The notes beneath the pieces are model-generated. The model did no database searches, was not told the origin of the DNA, and saw only the letters and a list, made by a program, of their open reading frames with translations. From an uncultured Bacteroides sp. (GTDB lineage Bacteria; Bacteroidota; Bacteroidia; Bacteroidales; Bacteroidaceae), in assembly GCA_958453305.1 (NCBI GenBank), contig CAUDXH010000008.1, forward strand, positions 14,857 to 78,856: a stretch of 64,000 nucleotides of DNA. The letters are read 5' to 3'. The position numbers were made by a program, and so were the translations under genes. Below, in pieces: positions 1 to 8,625 of the stretch (positions are counted from its first letter, which is position 1; every line of letters begins with the position of its first letter).

Positions 1-1
1 T

Positions 2-1918
2 AACGGGAAACCAAACACACTGATGAGCAACAATCCGAAGGAAGTGCTTCGCAGCCTGCCAGCCAACTCAGTCAAGTCTATCGAAGTCATTACCGAACCC
101 GGAGCAAAATACGATGCAGAAGGTATCGGAGGTATCTTGAACATCATTACCACCGATGCCCGGATGCAAGGATATAATGTTACATTGGGAGCCAATGCTT
201 CAAACATAGGCGTAAGCGGATATGCCTACGGAACTGTGCAGGCAGGAAAACTGACCCTCTCCGGAAATTATTCATACAATCACCAAAATACACCCGAAGG
301 AAAGCATAGCTCCGGGCGAGAAGATTTTACTTCAACCGATTTCCGACACCTCAGCCAGCATGGACTCTCTGACAGCAAAGGGAATTTTCAGTTTGGAAAT
401 ATCGAAGGAAGTTACGAAATAGACACGCTTAACTTGATTACTTTTTCCGCCAATCTTTTCGGAGGAAATTTCAAAACCCACAATCATTCGTTTGCACACA
501 TGGACAACACCGACCATGTAGAACAATACAGTTATCTCACCCAAAACCACAGCCAAAACAAGTTCAGTCAGGTGGGAATAAATTTTGACTATCAACATTC
601 ATTCAAGAAAAAAGGAGAATATCTTACGCTCTCCTATAAATTCAACGGTTCACCCAATGACAACGAATCAGAAACCCGGTATGAAGATGAAAGAAACGTG
701 CCTTTCCTGCTGACCGACCAGTATTTCGATAACGATGCCAAAACAAACGAACACACGGCTCAGATGGATTATGTGAACCCTATCAACGAGATCCATTATA
801 TTGATGCCGGAGTAAAATATATCTACCGCCAGAACAAGAGCGACAGCAAGTATTTCCGGGAAAATGCACAGGGTGAAATGGAGGCAAATGAAGACCTTTC
901 AAGCAAATACGAACAAGGACAAAACATACTTGCTGCCTATGCCGACTATCAGCTGAAATGGAAAAAGTTCGGAGCCAAGGCAGGCGTACGTTATGAACAT
1001 ACCTTCATGGATGTAAAGTATGATTATCTTCCCGACCGGAACTTTAATGCAAACTTCGATGATGTGGTGCCCAGCGTCAATCTATCTTATATGTTAGGAA
1101 CGACAAGCACACTGCGCGCCAACTATAATATGCGCATCAACCGTCCCGGCATTTGGTATCTGAACCCGTTCCGCGATACGAGCAATCCCACATCGGTTCG
1201 CTATGGTAATCCAGACCTTGAAACAGAAAAGGCACATAACCTTGGATTGACGTTCAGCAGCTTCTCTGCCAAGTTCAGCCTCAACGCCAATCTGACTTAT
1301 ATGTTTATCAACAACGGTATCGAAGCCTACTCGTTTATGAATAACGGCATACTGGAAAACACCTACGGAAATGTGGGCAAAAGCCAGCGCACTCGCCTGT
1401 CGCTTTGGATGAACTGGAATCCTGGCAGTAAGACGCGCATTTCCATCAATGCCGGAGGAAGCTACGCTGATTTCAAAAGCCATGAATTAAGCACAAACAA
1501 CCACGGATTTACCGGCGACTTCTTCGGGAATGTCCAGCAAACGCTTCCGTGGGACTTACGCTTCAGCCTCTATGGAGGAGGAAGCACTCCGTATATTTCA
1601 CTGCAAGGTAAAGGTTCGTCATACCACTATTACGGAATCAACCTCAGTCGCTCATTCCTGAAAGACAAACGGTTGAACATATCACTCTTTGCCAGCAGCC
1701 TGTTCAATAAATATCTTTCTTTCAAGAATGAAACGGTTACTGAAACCTTCCGCTCTTGGTCGGAAAATCAAAGTCCGTCACGGCGCTACGGCATCAGCAT
1801 CAGCTGGCGGTTCGGTGAACTGAAAGCACAGGTCAAGAAGACTTCCCGAGGCATCAACAACGACGACGTGAAAGCGGGAGGAGGAAGCAATAATACTTCT
1901 GCTCCTGCATCTAATTAA
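2..1918 (+). CDS. Outer-membrane beta-barrel receptor, TonB-dependent type (5' end outside window)
   Basis: The reading frame is open from base 2, ahead of the ATG at 23, so the gene starts outside the window. The first visible residues (VLRSLPANSVKSIEVIT, then PGAKYDAEGIGGILNI) are the end of a TonB plug domain of the kind attached to the 'outer membrane beta-barrel family' receptors of Bacteroidetes. The remaining roughly 550 residues alternate aromatic beta-strands (for example NMRINRPGIWYLNPF), as in a 22-strand barrel. It ends in a short Gly/Ser/Asn-rich tail after the last strand rather than with an aromatic residue. The likely role is outer-membrane uptake or binding of an unknown ligand. 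It lacks the SusC signature in the visible part and has no SusD neighbour, so I do not call it SusC. It is followed by an inverted repeat at 1922-2005. Confidence 0.85.
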   Translation, partial: NGKPNTLMSNNPKEVLRSLPANSVKSIEVITEPGAKYDAEGIGGILNIITTDARMQGYNVTLGANASNIGVSGYAYGTVQAGKLTLSGNYSYNHQNTPEGKHSSGREDFTSTDFRHLSQHGLSDSKGNFQFGNIEGSYEIDTLNLITFSANLFGGNFKTHNHSFAHMDNTDHVEQYSYLTQNHSQNKFSQVGINFDYQHSFKKKGEYLTLSYKFNGSPNDNESETRYEDERNVPFLLTDQYFDNDAKTNEHTAQMDYVNPINEIHYIDAGVKYIYRQNKSDSKYFRENAQGEMEANEDLSSKYEQGQNILAAYADYQLKWKKFGAKAGVRYEHTFMDVKYDYLPDRNFNANFDDVVPSVNLSYMLGTTSTLRANYNMRINRPGIWYLNPFRDTSNPTSVRYGNPDLETEKAHNLGLTFSSFSAKFSLNANLTYMFINNGIEAYSFMNNGILENTYGNVGKSQRTRLSLWMNWNPGSKTRISINAGGSYADFKSHELSTNNHGFTGDFFGNVQQTLPWDLRFSLYGGGSTPYISLQGKGSSYHYYGINLSRSFLKDKRLNISLFASSLFNKYLSFKNETVTETFRSWSENQSPSRRYGISISWRFGELKAQVKKTSRGINNDDVKAGGGSNNTSAPASN

Positions 1919-1921
1919 TAT

Positions 1922-2005
1922 TTTGACAGAAGGACAAAAAGTTCTATTTTAATTATCAAAAGCAGGATAGAATAAAGACTATGATCTTTTTGTGCTTCTG
2001 TCAAA
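1922..2005. repeat. 20-bp inverted repeat after the receptor gene
   Basis: Bases 1922-1941 (TTTGACAGAAGGACAAAAAG) pair with 1986-2005 with one mismatch, leaving a 44-nt loop. It could act as a terminator of the receptor gene. The arm sequence is related to the inverted repeat at 5221-5284 (both contain GACAGAAG followed by RACAAAA), so it may belong to a dispersed repeat family. Confidence 0.7.
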
Positions 2006-2106
2006 TAATTAGCCAACTGAGATTCGCGGATGAGAATCAAACGCTGTACTGCCTTTATCTCAAAAATCATACATCCTTCCACCAAAATTAAAAAAGATGT
2101 TTCTTC

Positions 2107-2154
2107 TGTTCTTATGCCAAAGAAGAAAAAAACACATTCTTTTGTTCTTATGCC
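2107..2154 (+). repeat. Direct repeat of 12 bp upstream of rmuC
   Basis: TGTTCTTATGCC occurs at 2107-2118 and again at 2143-2154, with A-rich spacer between. It lies in the rmuC leader, just upstream of a -7 box. Its role is unknown; the TTCTTCTGTTCTT context resembles the arms of the inverted repeats at 1922 and 5221. Confidence 0.55.
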
Positions 2155-2179
2155 TGAAAATACAATCCGCACTTTTTCT

Positions 2180-2187
2180 TAACTTTG
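2180..2187 (+). promoter_or_regulatory. -7 box of rmuC promoter
   Basis: TAACTTTG matches the Bacteroides -7 consensus TAnnTTTG and sits 21 bp before the rmuC ATG at 2209. No clear -33 TTTG is seen at the usual 19-21 bp spacing. Confidence 0.55.
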
Positions 2188-2208
2188 TCAAGAAAACCAG
2201 TTTATATC

Positions 2209-3618
2209 ATGGAACTACTCTATCTGTTCATAGGAATTGCTGCCGGGACGCTCCTTGGATGGCTGGCAGCCGCACGCAAGACAAGCGAACTCCGTACCCG
2301 CATACAGTTGCAGGAAGGTCATGCCGCCGAAATGTTGCAGGCCGAACAGCGGCAGGCTGCCACAACCCTCGACCAGCAAAAACAGGAAACCCAGCTTGCA
2401 CGCCGACAGGCCGAAGAAACCAACCGCCTGCTCATAGAGGCACGTCAGGAAACGGCTGCCCTCCAAAGCGAAAAGCAGGCATTGGAGGAAAAGTTGGAAA
2501 GCCAGAAGCAAGAAATAGCCGAAATCCGCAAGCAGTTTAATCTGGAATTTGAAAATATTGCCAACAAAATATTCCAGCAAAAAACAGAAAGCTTCAACAA
2601 ACTGAGTGCGGAAAGTCTGAACGATCTGCTGAAACCGTTCGGTGAAAACCTGAAAGAATTCAAACAGCAAGTATCGGACGTATATGACAAGGAATCGAAA
2701 CAACGCTTCTCACTGGAAGACCGCATCAAGGAACTGATGCAGCTCAATAAACAAATCAGCGACGATGCCAATAACCTGACCCGAGCCTTAAAGGGGGATT
2801 CAAAGATTCAAGGTAACTGGGGAGAAATGATTCTGGAATCAATTCTGGAGAACTCCGGATTACGCGAAGGGGAAGAATACTTCCGCCAAGAGTTTCTTAC
2901 CGATGAAAATGGGGAAGTGATTCGTAATGAGCAAGGGAAACGCCTACAGCCGGATATTCTGGTGGTTTATCCCGACAACCGACAGGTCATCATCGACTCG
3001 AAAGTATCGCTGACGGCTTATGCCAATTATACGGCAGCTGATGAGAAGGCTGACCAGGAAGCCTTGCTGAAAGCTCATCTTGCTTCCATCAAGGCGCACA
3101 TCGATGAACTGAGCCAAAAGGATTATTCAAAGTACAACATTTCATCGCTCGACTTTGTGATGATGTTTATTCCCAACGAGCCTGCCTACGTTCTTGCGCT
3201 CCAAACCGACCCGAATCTGTGGAACTATGCCTATCAGAAAAAAGTGGTGCTGATGAGCCCGACCAATCTCATTGCCGCCCTGCGCTTGGCTCTCGACTTA
3301 TGGAAGCGCGAGTATCAAGAGAAAAACATACAGGAAATCGTGAAGCGCGGTACGGCTCTTTATGAAAAGCTCGTCAGCTTTACCGATACATTCGAGAAAA
3401 TAGGAGACACGCTCCGCAATGCCTCAACTGCTTACGAAAATGCACTCGGACAACTTTCGGAAGGAAAAGGGAACGTCATCCGTCAGGCAGAAATGCTGAA
3501 AGGGCTGGGTATTACTCCCAAAAAGAAAATCTCCCCGCGCCTGTTAGACAAGAGCGAAGAACATGAAGCGGTAATGAATCAGGAAAGCAACAACAGCGAT
3601 CTGCATAAAAAAGAGTAA
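2209..3618 (+). CDS. rmuC: DNA recombination protein RmuC
   Basis: A 469-residue protein. I place the start at the ATG at 2209, because upstream codons overlap the -7 box and the chain then begins with a proper membrane anchor (MELLYLFIGIAAGTLLGW). A long Gln/Glu/Ala-rich coiled coil fills residues 25-150. The conserved RmuC domain follows, with PDILVVYPDNRQVIIDSKVSLTAY-type core around residues 250-285. RmuC proteins are thought to be nuclease-like factors that limit inversions at short inverted repeats; the PD-(D/E)xK-like core fits that, but the biochemistry is poorly defined. The gene stands alone: it is convergent with hisS, with a 188-bp repeat-bearing gap between. Confidence 0.9.
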   Translation: MELLYLFIGIAAGTLLGWLAAARKTSELRTRIQLQEGHAAEMLQAEQRQAATTLDQQKQETQLARRQAEETNRLLIEARQETAALQSEKQALEEKLESQKQEIAEIRKQFNLEFENIANKIFQQKTESFNKLSAESLNDLLKPFGENLKEFKQQVSDVYDKESKQRFSLEDRIKELMQLNKQISDDANNLTRALKGDSKIQGNWGEMILESILENSGLREGEEYFRQEFLTDENGEVIRNEQGKRLQPDILVVYPDNRQVIIDSKVSLTAYANYTAADEKADQEALLKAHLASIKAHIDELSQKDYSKYNISSLDFVMMFIPNEPAYVLALQTDPNLWNYAYQKKVVLMSPTNLIAALRLALDLWKREYQEKNIQEIVKRGTALYEKLVSFTDTFEKIGDTLRNASTAYENALGQLSEGKGNVIRQAEMLKGLGITPKKKISPRLLDKSEEHEAVMNQESNNSDLHKKE

Positions 3619-3711
3619 ACCACCAACTTTACTACTTCCCGTATCTAACTGATATACAATAATAACAGGCAAGAAACAGAAAAAAAAGAATCGCACTTCT
3701 ACATAGAGACA

Positions 3712-3790
3712 AAAACATCAAGGCGTTTCACCCAAAACATCAAGGCGTTTTAAAAATTCGCCTCGACGTTTCAAGTGAAACGCCTCGTTA
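3712..3790. repeat. Nested direct and inverted repeats between rmuC and hisS
   Basis: AAAACATCAAGGCGTTT occurs twice, at 3712-3728 and 3734-3750 (22-bp period). In addition GGCGTTTCAC at 3722-3731 is the exact reverse complement of GTGAAACGCC at 3775-3784, and AGGCG/CGCCT pairs lie inside. The whole block can fold as nested hairpins and lies between two convergent genes, so a bidirectional terminator is likely. A related motif occurs at 17980-18040. Confidence 0.65.
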
Positions 3791-3806
3791 TTTTAGGGTC
3801 ACTTTA

Positions 3807-5171
3807 TCAAGCCTTCACCGCAGCAACCAGTTCGTCGGGAGTAACCAACGCCTGCTCACCGGTTGTCATATTCTTCAGCATCACCTTGCCTTCGTTCATC
3901 TCGTTTTCACCGACAATCGCTACAAACGGAATCGCCTTGGCATTGGCATAGCTCATCTGTTTCTTCATCTTCGCACTGTCCGGATAAATCTCGGCACGGA
4001 TACCTGCCTCACGCACCTTGTGCAAAACAGGAAGTACGTATGCCGCTTCGGCTTCGCCGAAGTTGACGAACAGCAGCTGTGTTCCGTTTACGGCTTCTTT
4101 CGGATACAGATCGAGCTGATTCAGCACGTCATAGATACGGTCTGCACCGAACGAAATGCCTACACCCGACATACCATCCATGCCGAATACGCCGGTCAGG
4201 TTGTCATAACGTCCGCCACCGCTGATACTTCCAATCTGCACGTCGAGTGCCTTCACTTCGAAGATTGCTCCGGTATAATAGTTCAGTCCGCGCGCCAACG
4301 TCAAGTCGAGTTCCACTTCCGACTTCACGCCCAGCCCGGCTACGGTCTTCAGAATAAACTCACACTCTTCCACCCCTTTCAGTCCGGTTTCGCTTGCTGC
4401 CAGCACCTGCTTCAAGGTAGCCAGCTTTTCTCCGTTCGAACCGCTCAGCAAGATAATCGGCTGCAACTTATCAATCGCTTCCTGCGGAATACCTTTCGAA
4501 GCCAGTTCGGCATTCACGTTATCCAGACCGATTTTATCGAGTTTGTCGATAGCCACGGTAATATCCACAATCTTATCCGCCTCACCGATGATTTCAGCAA
4601 TACCTGTCAGAATCTTGCGGTTGTTTACCTTGATAGATACACGGATACCAAACTTTCCGAACACCGCATCAATCATCTGCACCAGTTCTACTTCATTCAG
4701 CAGCGAATTGCTTCCCACCACATCGGCATCGCACTGATAAAATTCGCGGTAACGTCCCTTCTGCGGACGGTCGGCACGCCATACGGGCTGAATCTGGAAA
4801 CGCTTGAACGGGAAAGTAATCTCGTCGCGGTGCATCACCACATAGCGGGCAAAAGGTACGGTAAGGTCATAGCGCAGTCCCTTTTCACAGAATTTGCAAG
4901 CCAGTTTCGCTGCATTACGGCTCAGCAACTCTTCATCGGTCAGCCCCGAAAAGTAATCACCAGAGTTCTGAATCTTAAATAACAGCTTATCGCCTTCCTC
5001 TCCGTATTTACCCATCAGCGTAGAAAGTGTTTCCATCGAAGGAGTTTCAATCTGCTGGAATCCGTACAAATGGAATACTTCACGGATGGTATTGAATATA
5101 TAATTACGCTTCGCCATCTCCACGGGCGAAAAGTCTCTCGTTCCCTTAGGTATGCAAGGTTTTGTAGCCAT
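3807..5171 (-). CDS. hisS: Histidyl-tRNA synthetase
   Basis: A 454-residue class II aminoacyl-tRNA synthetase that charges tRNA-His in the cytoplasm. It starts with the typical MATKPCIPKGTRDFSP. Motif 2 is visible as FKRFQIQPVWRADRPQ followed by GRYREFYQCDAD, the histidine A motif as LARGLNYYTGAIFE, and motif 3 as the SGGGRYDNLTGVFG and GVGISFGADRI region. The anticodon-binding domain occupies the last 95 or so residues. Length is usual for the family. A -7 box (TATCTTTG on the minus strand) lies 27 bp upstream. The Zn-peptidase gene is upstream on the same strand but is separated by an inverted repeat, so I infer separate transcription. Confidence 0.97.
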   Translation of the reverse strand: MATKPCIPKGTRDFSPVEMAKRNYIFNTIREVFHLYGFQQIETPSMETLSTLMGKYGEEGDKLLFKIQNSGDYFSGLTDEELLSRNAAKLACKFCEKGLRYDLTVPFARYVVMHRDEITFPFKRFQIQPVWRADRPQKGRYREFYQCDADVVGSNSLLNEVELVQMIDAVFGKFGIRVSIKVNNRKILTGIAEIIGEADKIVDITVAIDKLDKIGLDNVNAELASKGIPQEAIDKLQPIILLSGSNGEKLATLKQVLAASETGLKGVEECEFILKTVAGLGVKSEVELDLTLARGLNYYTGAIFEVKALDVQIGSISGGGRYDNLTGVFGMDGMSGVGISFGADRIYDVLNQLDLYPKEAVNGTQLLFVNFGEAEAAYVLPVLHKVREAGIRAEIYPDSAKMKKQMSYANAKAIPFVAIVGENEMNEGKVMLKNMTTGEQALVTPDELVAAVKA

Positions 5172-5197
5172 AATAGTTTAATCTTTAAATTTTTCGA

Positions 5198-5205
5198 CAA
5201 AGATA
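5198..5205 (-). promoter_or_regulatory. -7 box of hisS promoter
   Basis: The minus strand reads TATCTTTG here, matching TAnnTTTG, 27 bp before the hisS ATG. No -33 TTTG is evident. Confidence 0.55.
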
Positions 5206-5220
5206 CGGAAAACTTGGAAT

Positions 5221-5284
5221 TAGACAGAAGAACAAAAGAACTACTTTTCATGAAAGAAAGATTGGAAACTTGTTCTTCTGTCTA
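5221..5284. repeat. Perfect 15-bp inverted repeat between hisS and the Zn-peptidase
   Basis: TAGACAGAAGAACAA at 5221-5235 is exactly repeated in reverse complement at 5270-5284. A smaller palindrome, TTTCATGAAA, lies in the spacer. It probably ends the Zn-peptidase transcript. The arms share the GACAGAAG..ACAA word with the repeat at 1922-2005. Confidence 0.7.
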
Positions 5285-5308
5285 AATAAAGAGTACACCC
5301 CCGAGGTA

Positions 5309-5986
5309 TCACTCCCGGCGGTTCATATAAATCATAATGTAATAAATCAGTGTAGCCAGTGAACTTAAAGCTGCCACCACATACGTATAAGCAGCCGACT
5401 TCAGGGCATCGGCAGCCTGCTTATGATTGAACGCATTCGTAATACCCGCTCCGCTCAACCATACCAGTGCACGGCGGCTCGCATCGATTTCTACCGGCAG
5501 CGTAATGAAACTGAACAGCGTAGTCATGGCAAACAGACAGATTCCGATAAACAGCAGTTGCGGAAACGAGTGTACCATAAAAATACCAGCCAACAGAATC
5601 CATGACACGGTAGATGAAGCAAACTGCACTACCGGAACCAGTGCCGAACGCATCTGAAGCGGAGCGTATGCACGTGCATGCTGCACGGCGTGTCCGCACT
5701 CATGCGCCGCTACGGCTGCTGCGGCTACACTACAAGTGTCATACACTTCTTCACTTAAATTTACGGTTTTATTAGCCGGATTATAATGGTCGGTCAGCAT
5801 ACCCGGCGTACTGGTTACGCGTACATCATAAATTCCGTTGTCACGAAGCATCTTTTCCGCCACCTCACGCCCGGTCATCCCGTTAGTCAACGGCAGTTGC
5901 GAATACTTCTCAAACTTACTCTTCAAACTGGCTTGCACCATATAACTGATAATGGCAATGCCAATAAATACAATCCAAATAAACAT
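5309..5986 (-). CDS. Membrane zinc metallopeptidase (YugP-like)
   Basis: A 225-residue inner-membrane protein of the neutral zinc metallopeptidase type 2 family. It has an N-terminal membrane segment (residues 1-18), the zinc motif HECGH inside VAAHECGHAVQHARAY (near residue 92-96), and two or three more hydrophobic segments, including PVVQFASSTVSWILLAGIFMV and a C-terminal VVAALSSLATLIYYIMIYM. LPVEIDASRRAL is the conserved stretch that supplies the third zinc ligand in related membrane proteases. The substrate is unknown; family members are presumed to work in membrane protein quality control. It is transcribed alone. Confidence 0.9.
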   Translation of the reverse strand: MFIWIVFIGIAIISYMVQASLKSKFEKYSQLPLTNGMTGREVAEKMLRDNGIYDVRVTSTPGMLTDHYNPANKTVNLSEEVYDTCSVAAAAVAAHECGHAVQHARAYAPLQMRSALVPVVQFASSTVSWILLAGIFMVHSFPQLLFIGICLFAMTTLFSFITLPVEIDASRRALVWLSGAGITNAFNHKQAADALKSAAYTYVVAALSSLATLIYYIMIYMNRRE

Positions 5987-6268
5987 AATTTTTCCTTTTT
6001 ATGAAACCGGTACAAATTCTTTGCCAAAATACACAGTCTTGCCGAAACCGACAAAAATGTCAGTCCGTTTTTAAGATAATCTGATGATTCATTCCACAAA
6101 TTTAACTACAAATTTTAAAATAAGCCCTACATATGCAATACAAATCAACCAATTACGGTCAGCTACAGACATATTGACAAATGATTCCTGATGAATTTAT
6201 GCTTTCCAGTAAAGAAATCACCGCAAAAAACGCTACCTTTGCTGAAAACAAGAGCTCTACTTTTTACT

Positions 6269-8428
6269 ATGATAGTCTGCATCGCCGAAAAGCCCAGTGT
6301 GGCACGTGACATCGCCGAAGTTCTCGGCGCCAAAAACAAGAAAGAAGGATATATTGAAGGAAACGGGTACCAAGTAACCTGGACCTTCGGGCATCTCTGT
6401 ACCCTGAAGGAACCTCATGAATATACTCCTTCGTGGAAATCATGGTCATTGGGAAGTCTGCCAATGATTCCGCCACGCTTCGGAATCAAGCTCATCAATG
6501 ACGGAGGGATTGAAAAACAATTCCACATCATTGAGGGACTGATGCAACAGGCCGACATGATTATCAACTGCGGTGATGCCGGACAGGAGGGTGAACTTAT
6601 CCAACGATGGGTCATGCAGAAAGCCGGAGCCAAATGCCCGGTCAAACGTCTCTGGATCTCGTCGCTCACGGAAGAAGCCATCCGCGAAGGATTCGCCAAT
6701 CTGAAAGATCAGTCTGAATTTCAACCGCTTTACGAAGCCGGGCTGAGCCGGGCTATCGGCGACTGGACTTTAGGTATGAATGCAACACGCCTTTACACAC
6801 TAAAGTACGGACAAAACAGACAGGTACTCTCTATCGGACGGGTACAAACTCCTACACTCGCCCTCATAGTAAAGCGTCAGCAGGAAATAGAAAATTTCGT
6901 CCCTAAACAATACTGGGAGCTGAAAACAGTATATCGTGACACTCTCTTCAGTGCCATCGTACGAAAAAGCGATGAGGAACTGGCTGAAGAAGCAGAAAAG
7001 GAAAAAGAGAATCCCACAGCACGGAAGAAAACAGCTGCAAAAGAAGATGTAAACCGGGGTATCCCCCCTATCACGGATGAGGCAACCGGTCTTCAACTTC
7101 TGGAACGCATCAAAAACCAACCTTTCTTTATTACTGACATCACACTGAAGAAAGGGACAGAAGCTCCTCCGCGCCTGTTCGACTTAACTTCACTGCAAGT
7201 GGAATGTAACCGGAAATTCAGTTACTCGGCGGATATGACTTTACAGCTTATCCAATCGCTTTATGAGAAGAAGGTGGCTACTTATCCGCGTGTGGATACT
7301 ACGTTCTTAAGCGATGATATTTATCCTAAATGCCCTAAGATTCTGGAAGGATTACGCGATTATGCCACCTATACAGAACCGCTTGCAGGAAAACCGCTTC
7401 CTAAATCCAAGAAGGTATTCGACAACAGCAAGGTTACCGACCACCATGCCATTATTCCTACCGGTGTAAATCCGCAAGGACTGACGGATATGGAAAAGCG
7501 GGTATTCGACCTCATTGCCCGCAGGTTTATTGCGGTATTTTATCCCGACTGCCGGTTTTCAACAACCACCGTAACCGGACAGGCAGAAGATATAGAATTT
7601 AAGGCTACCGGCAAGCAGATTCTTGATCCGGGATGGAGAGTTATCTTCTTAAAAGAGCCTCAGCCGGAAGAAAATAAAGAAGGAGAGGAAGAAAAAGCCC
7701 TGCCTTTATTTACCAAAGGAGAAAATGGCCCTCATTTGCCGCAACTGAATGAAAAATGGACGCAACCTCCACGCCCCTATACGGAGGCTACCTTGCTACG
7801 GGCAATGGAAACAGCCGGAAAACTGGTGGATAATGATGAACTGCGAGATGCTTTGAAGGAAAACGGAATCGGACGTCCTTCTACGCGCGCAGCCATCATT
7901 GAAACGCTTTTTAAAAGACACTATATCCGTAAAGAAAGAAAAAACCTGATTGCTACTCCCACAGGAGTGGAACTGATTGGTCTCATCCGAGAGGAGTTGC
8001 TGAAATCGGCTGAACTGACCGGAATATGGGAAAAAAAACTGCGCGAAATAGAACGGAAAAGCTATGACGCAGCTACATTCCTCAATGAACTGAAGCAAAT
8101 GGTTTCCGACATTGTTTACACGGTATTGCGCGATAACAGTAACCGACGCGTAACCGTAACAGAGGAAGCCCCCACTCCTGCCGACCGGAAAACAATCACA
8201 CGGAAAAAAGAGAGCAAGCAACCCTCAACTTCTGCAGATGCTCCATCAAAACCCAAAACTCCCCGCAAGCGGAAAGTGGTTAATGCACCGTCTCATCCAC
8301 TTCCGGAAGGGGATGCCATGTTAGGTCATGCTTGTCCTCTTTGCGGAAAGGGAATTATTATTAAAGGAAAAACAGCCTATGGATGTTCGGAATGGAAAAA
8401 CGGATGTACGTTCCGAAAGGCTTTCTAG
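6269..8428 (+). CDS. topB: DNA topoisomerase III
   Basis: A 719-residue type IA topoisomerase. I choose the ATG at 6269 because the Toprim domain starts directly with MIVCIAEKPSVARDIAEVLG; a longer frame back to 6191 adds residues with no homology. NCGDAGQEGELIQRWV carries the acidic metal ligands of Toprim. The catalytic tyrosine is in KVATYPRVDT (about residue 339). A linker rich in Lys/Pro/Ser (about 640-680) precedes a C-terminal zinc ribbon with CPLCGKG and a later Cys pair (YGCSEWKNGC). It relaxes or decatenates DNA by single-strand passage. TopB homologues are often accessory-element genes in Bacteroidales, but nothing mobile is next to this copy. Confidence 0.93.
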   Translation: MIVCIAEKPSVARDIAEVLGAKNKKEGYIEGNGYQVTWTFGHLCTLKEPHEYTPSWKSWSLGSLPMIPPRFGIKLINDGGIEKQFHIIEGLMQQADMIINCGDAGQEGELIQRWVMQKAGAKCPVKRLWISSLTEEAIREGFANLKDQSEFQPLYEAGLSRAIGDWTLGMNATRLYTLKYGQNRQVLSIGRVQTPTLALIVKRQQEIENFVPKQYWELKTVYRDTLFSAIVRKSDEELAEEAEKEKENPTARKKTAAKEDVNRGIPPITDEATGLQLLERIKNQPFFITDITLKKGTEAPPRLFDLTSLQVECNRKFSYSADMTLQLIQSLYEKKVATYPRVDTTFLSDDIYPKCPKILEGLRDYATYTEPLAGKPLPKSKKVFDNSKVTDHHAIIPTGVNPQGLTDMEKRVFDLIARRFIAVFYPDCRFSTTTVTGQAEDIEFKATGKQILDPGWRVIFLKEPQPEENKEGEEEKALPLFTKGENGPHLPQLNEKWTQPPRPYTEATLLRAMETAGKLVDNDELRDALKENGIGRPSTRAAIIETLFKRHYIRKERKNLIATPTGVELIGLIREELLKSAELTGIWEKKLREIERKSYDAATFLNELKQMVSDIVYTVLRDNSNRRVTVTEEAPTPADRKTITRKKESKQPSTSADAPSKPKTPRKRKVVNAPSHPLPEGDAMLGHACPLCGKGIIIKGKTAYGCSEWKNGCTFRKAF

Positions 8429-8433
8429 CTCAT

Positions 8434-8482
8434 AAAGAAGCGTTAAGAGAGAGATATAAAGCATGCCTCTTAACGCTTCTTT
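8434..8482 (+). terminator. Terminator of topB
   Basis: A 16-bp perfect stem (8434-8449 with 8467-8482, core AGCGTTAAGAG) with a 17-nt loop, followed by a pyrimidine-rich tail, 6 bp after the topB stop. Confidence 0.8.
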
Positions 8483-8594
8483 TCTTTATACAAATAACGA
8501 CAGTGGTTTTCATCCAAACAATATAAAAGCGCAGGCTTTGCTTATTTTTCTATCATAATGACGGTTTTCCCATCTTTACTTCTAAATAATTGTT

Positions 8595-8602
8595 TATCTT
8601 TG
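8595..8602 (+). promoter_or_regulatory. -7 box of the BNR-4 gene
   Basis: TATCTTTG matches TAnnTTTG 23 bp before the ATG at 8626. This placement is one reason to reject the longer frame that begins at 8590, since that start would lie upstream of transcription initiation. Confidence 0.6.
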
Positions 8603-8625
8603 AAAACAAAAAACATCAATTAATC

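Noticed and set aside
1915..2172. 85-codon minus-strand frame covering the intergenic repeats before rmuC
   Set aside because: Low-complexity Phe/Ile/Arg composition that comes from the repeats; no start context; would run against the rmuC promoter.
4020..4982. 320-codon open frame opposite hisS on the plus strand
   Set aside because: Lies wholly antisense to a clear histidyl-tRNA synthetase, has a His/Gln/Phe-rich composition typical of a shadow frame, and no promoter or domain.
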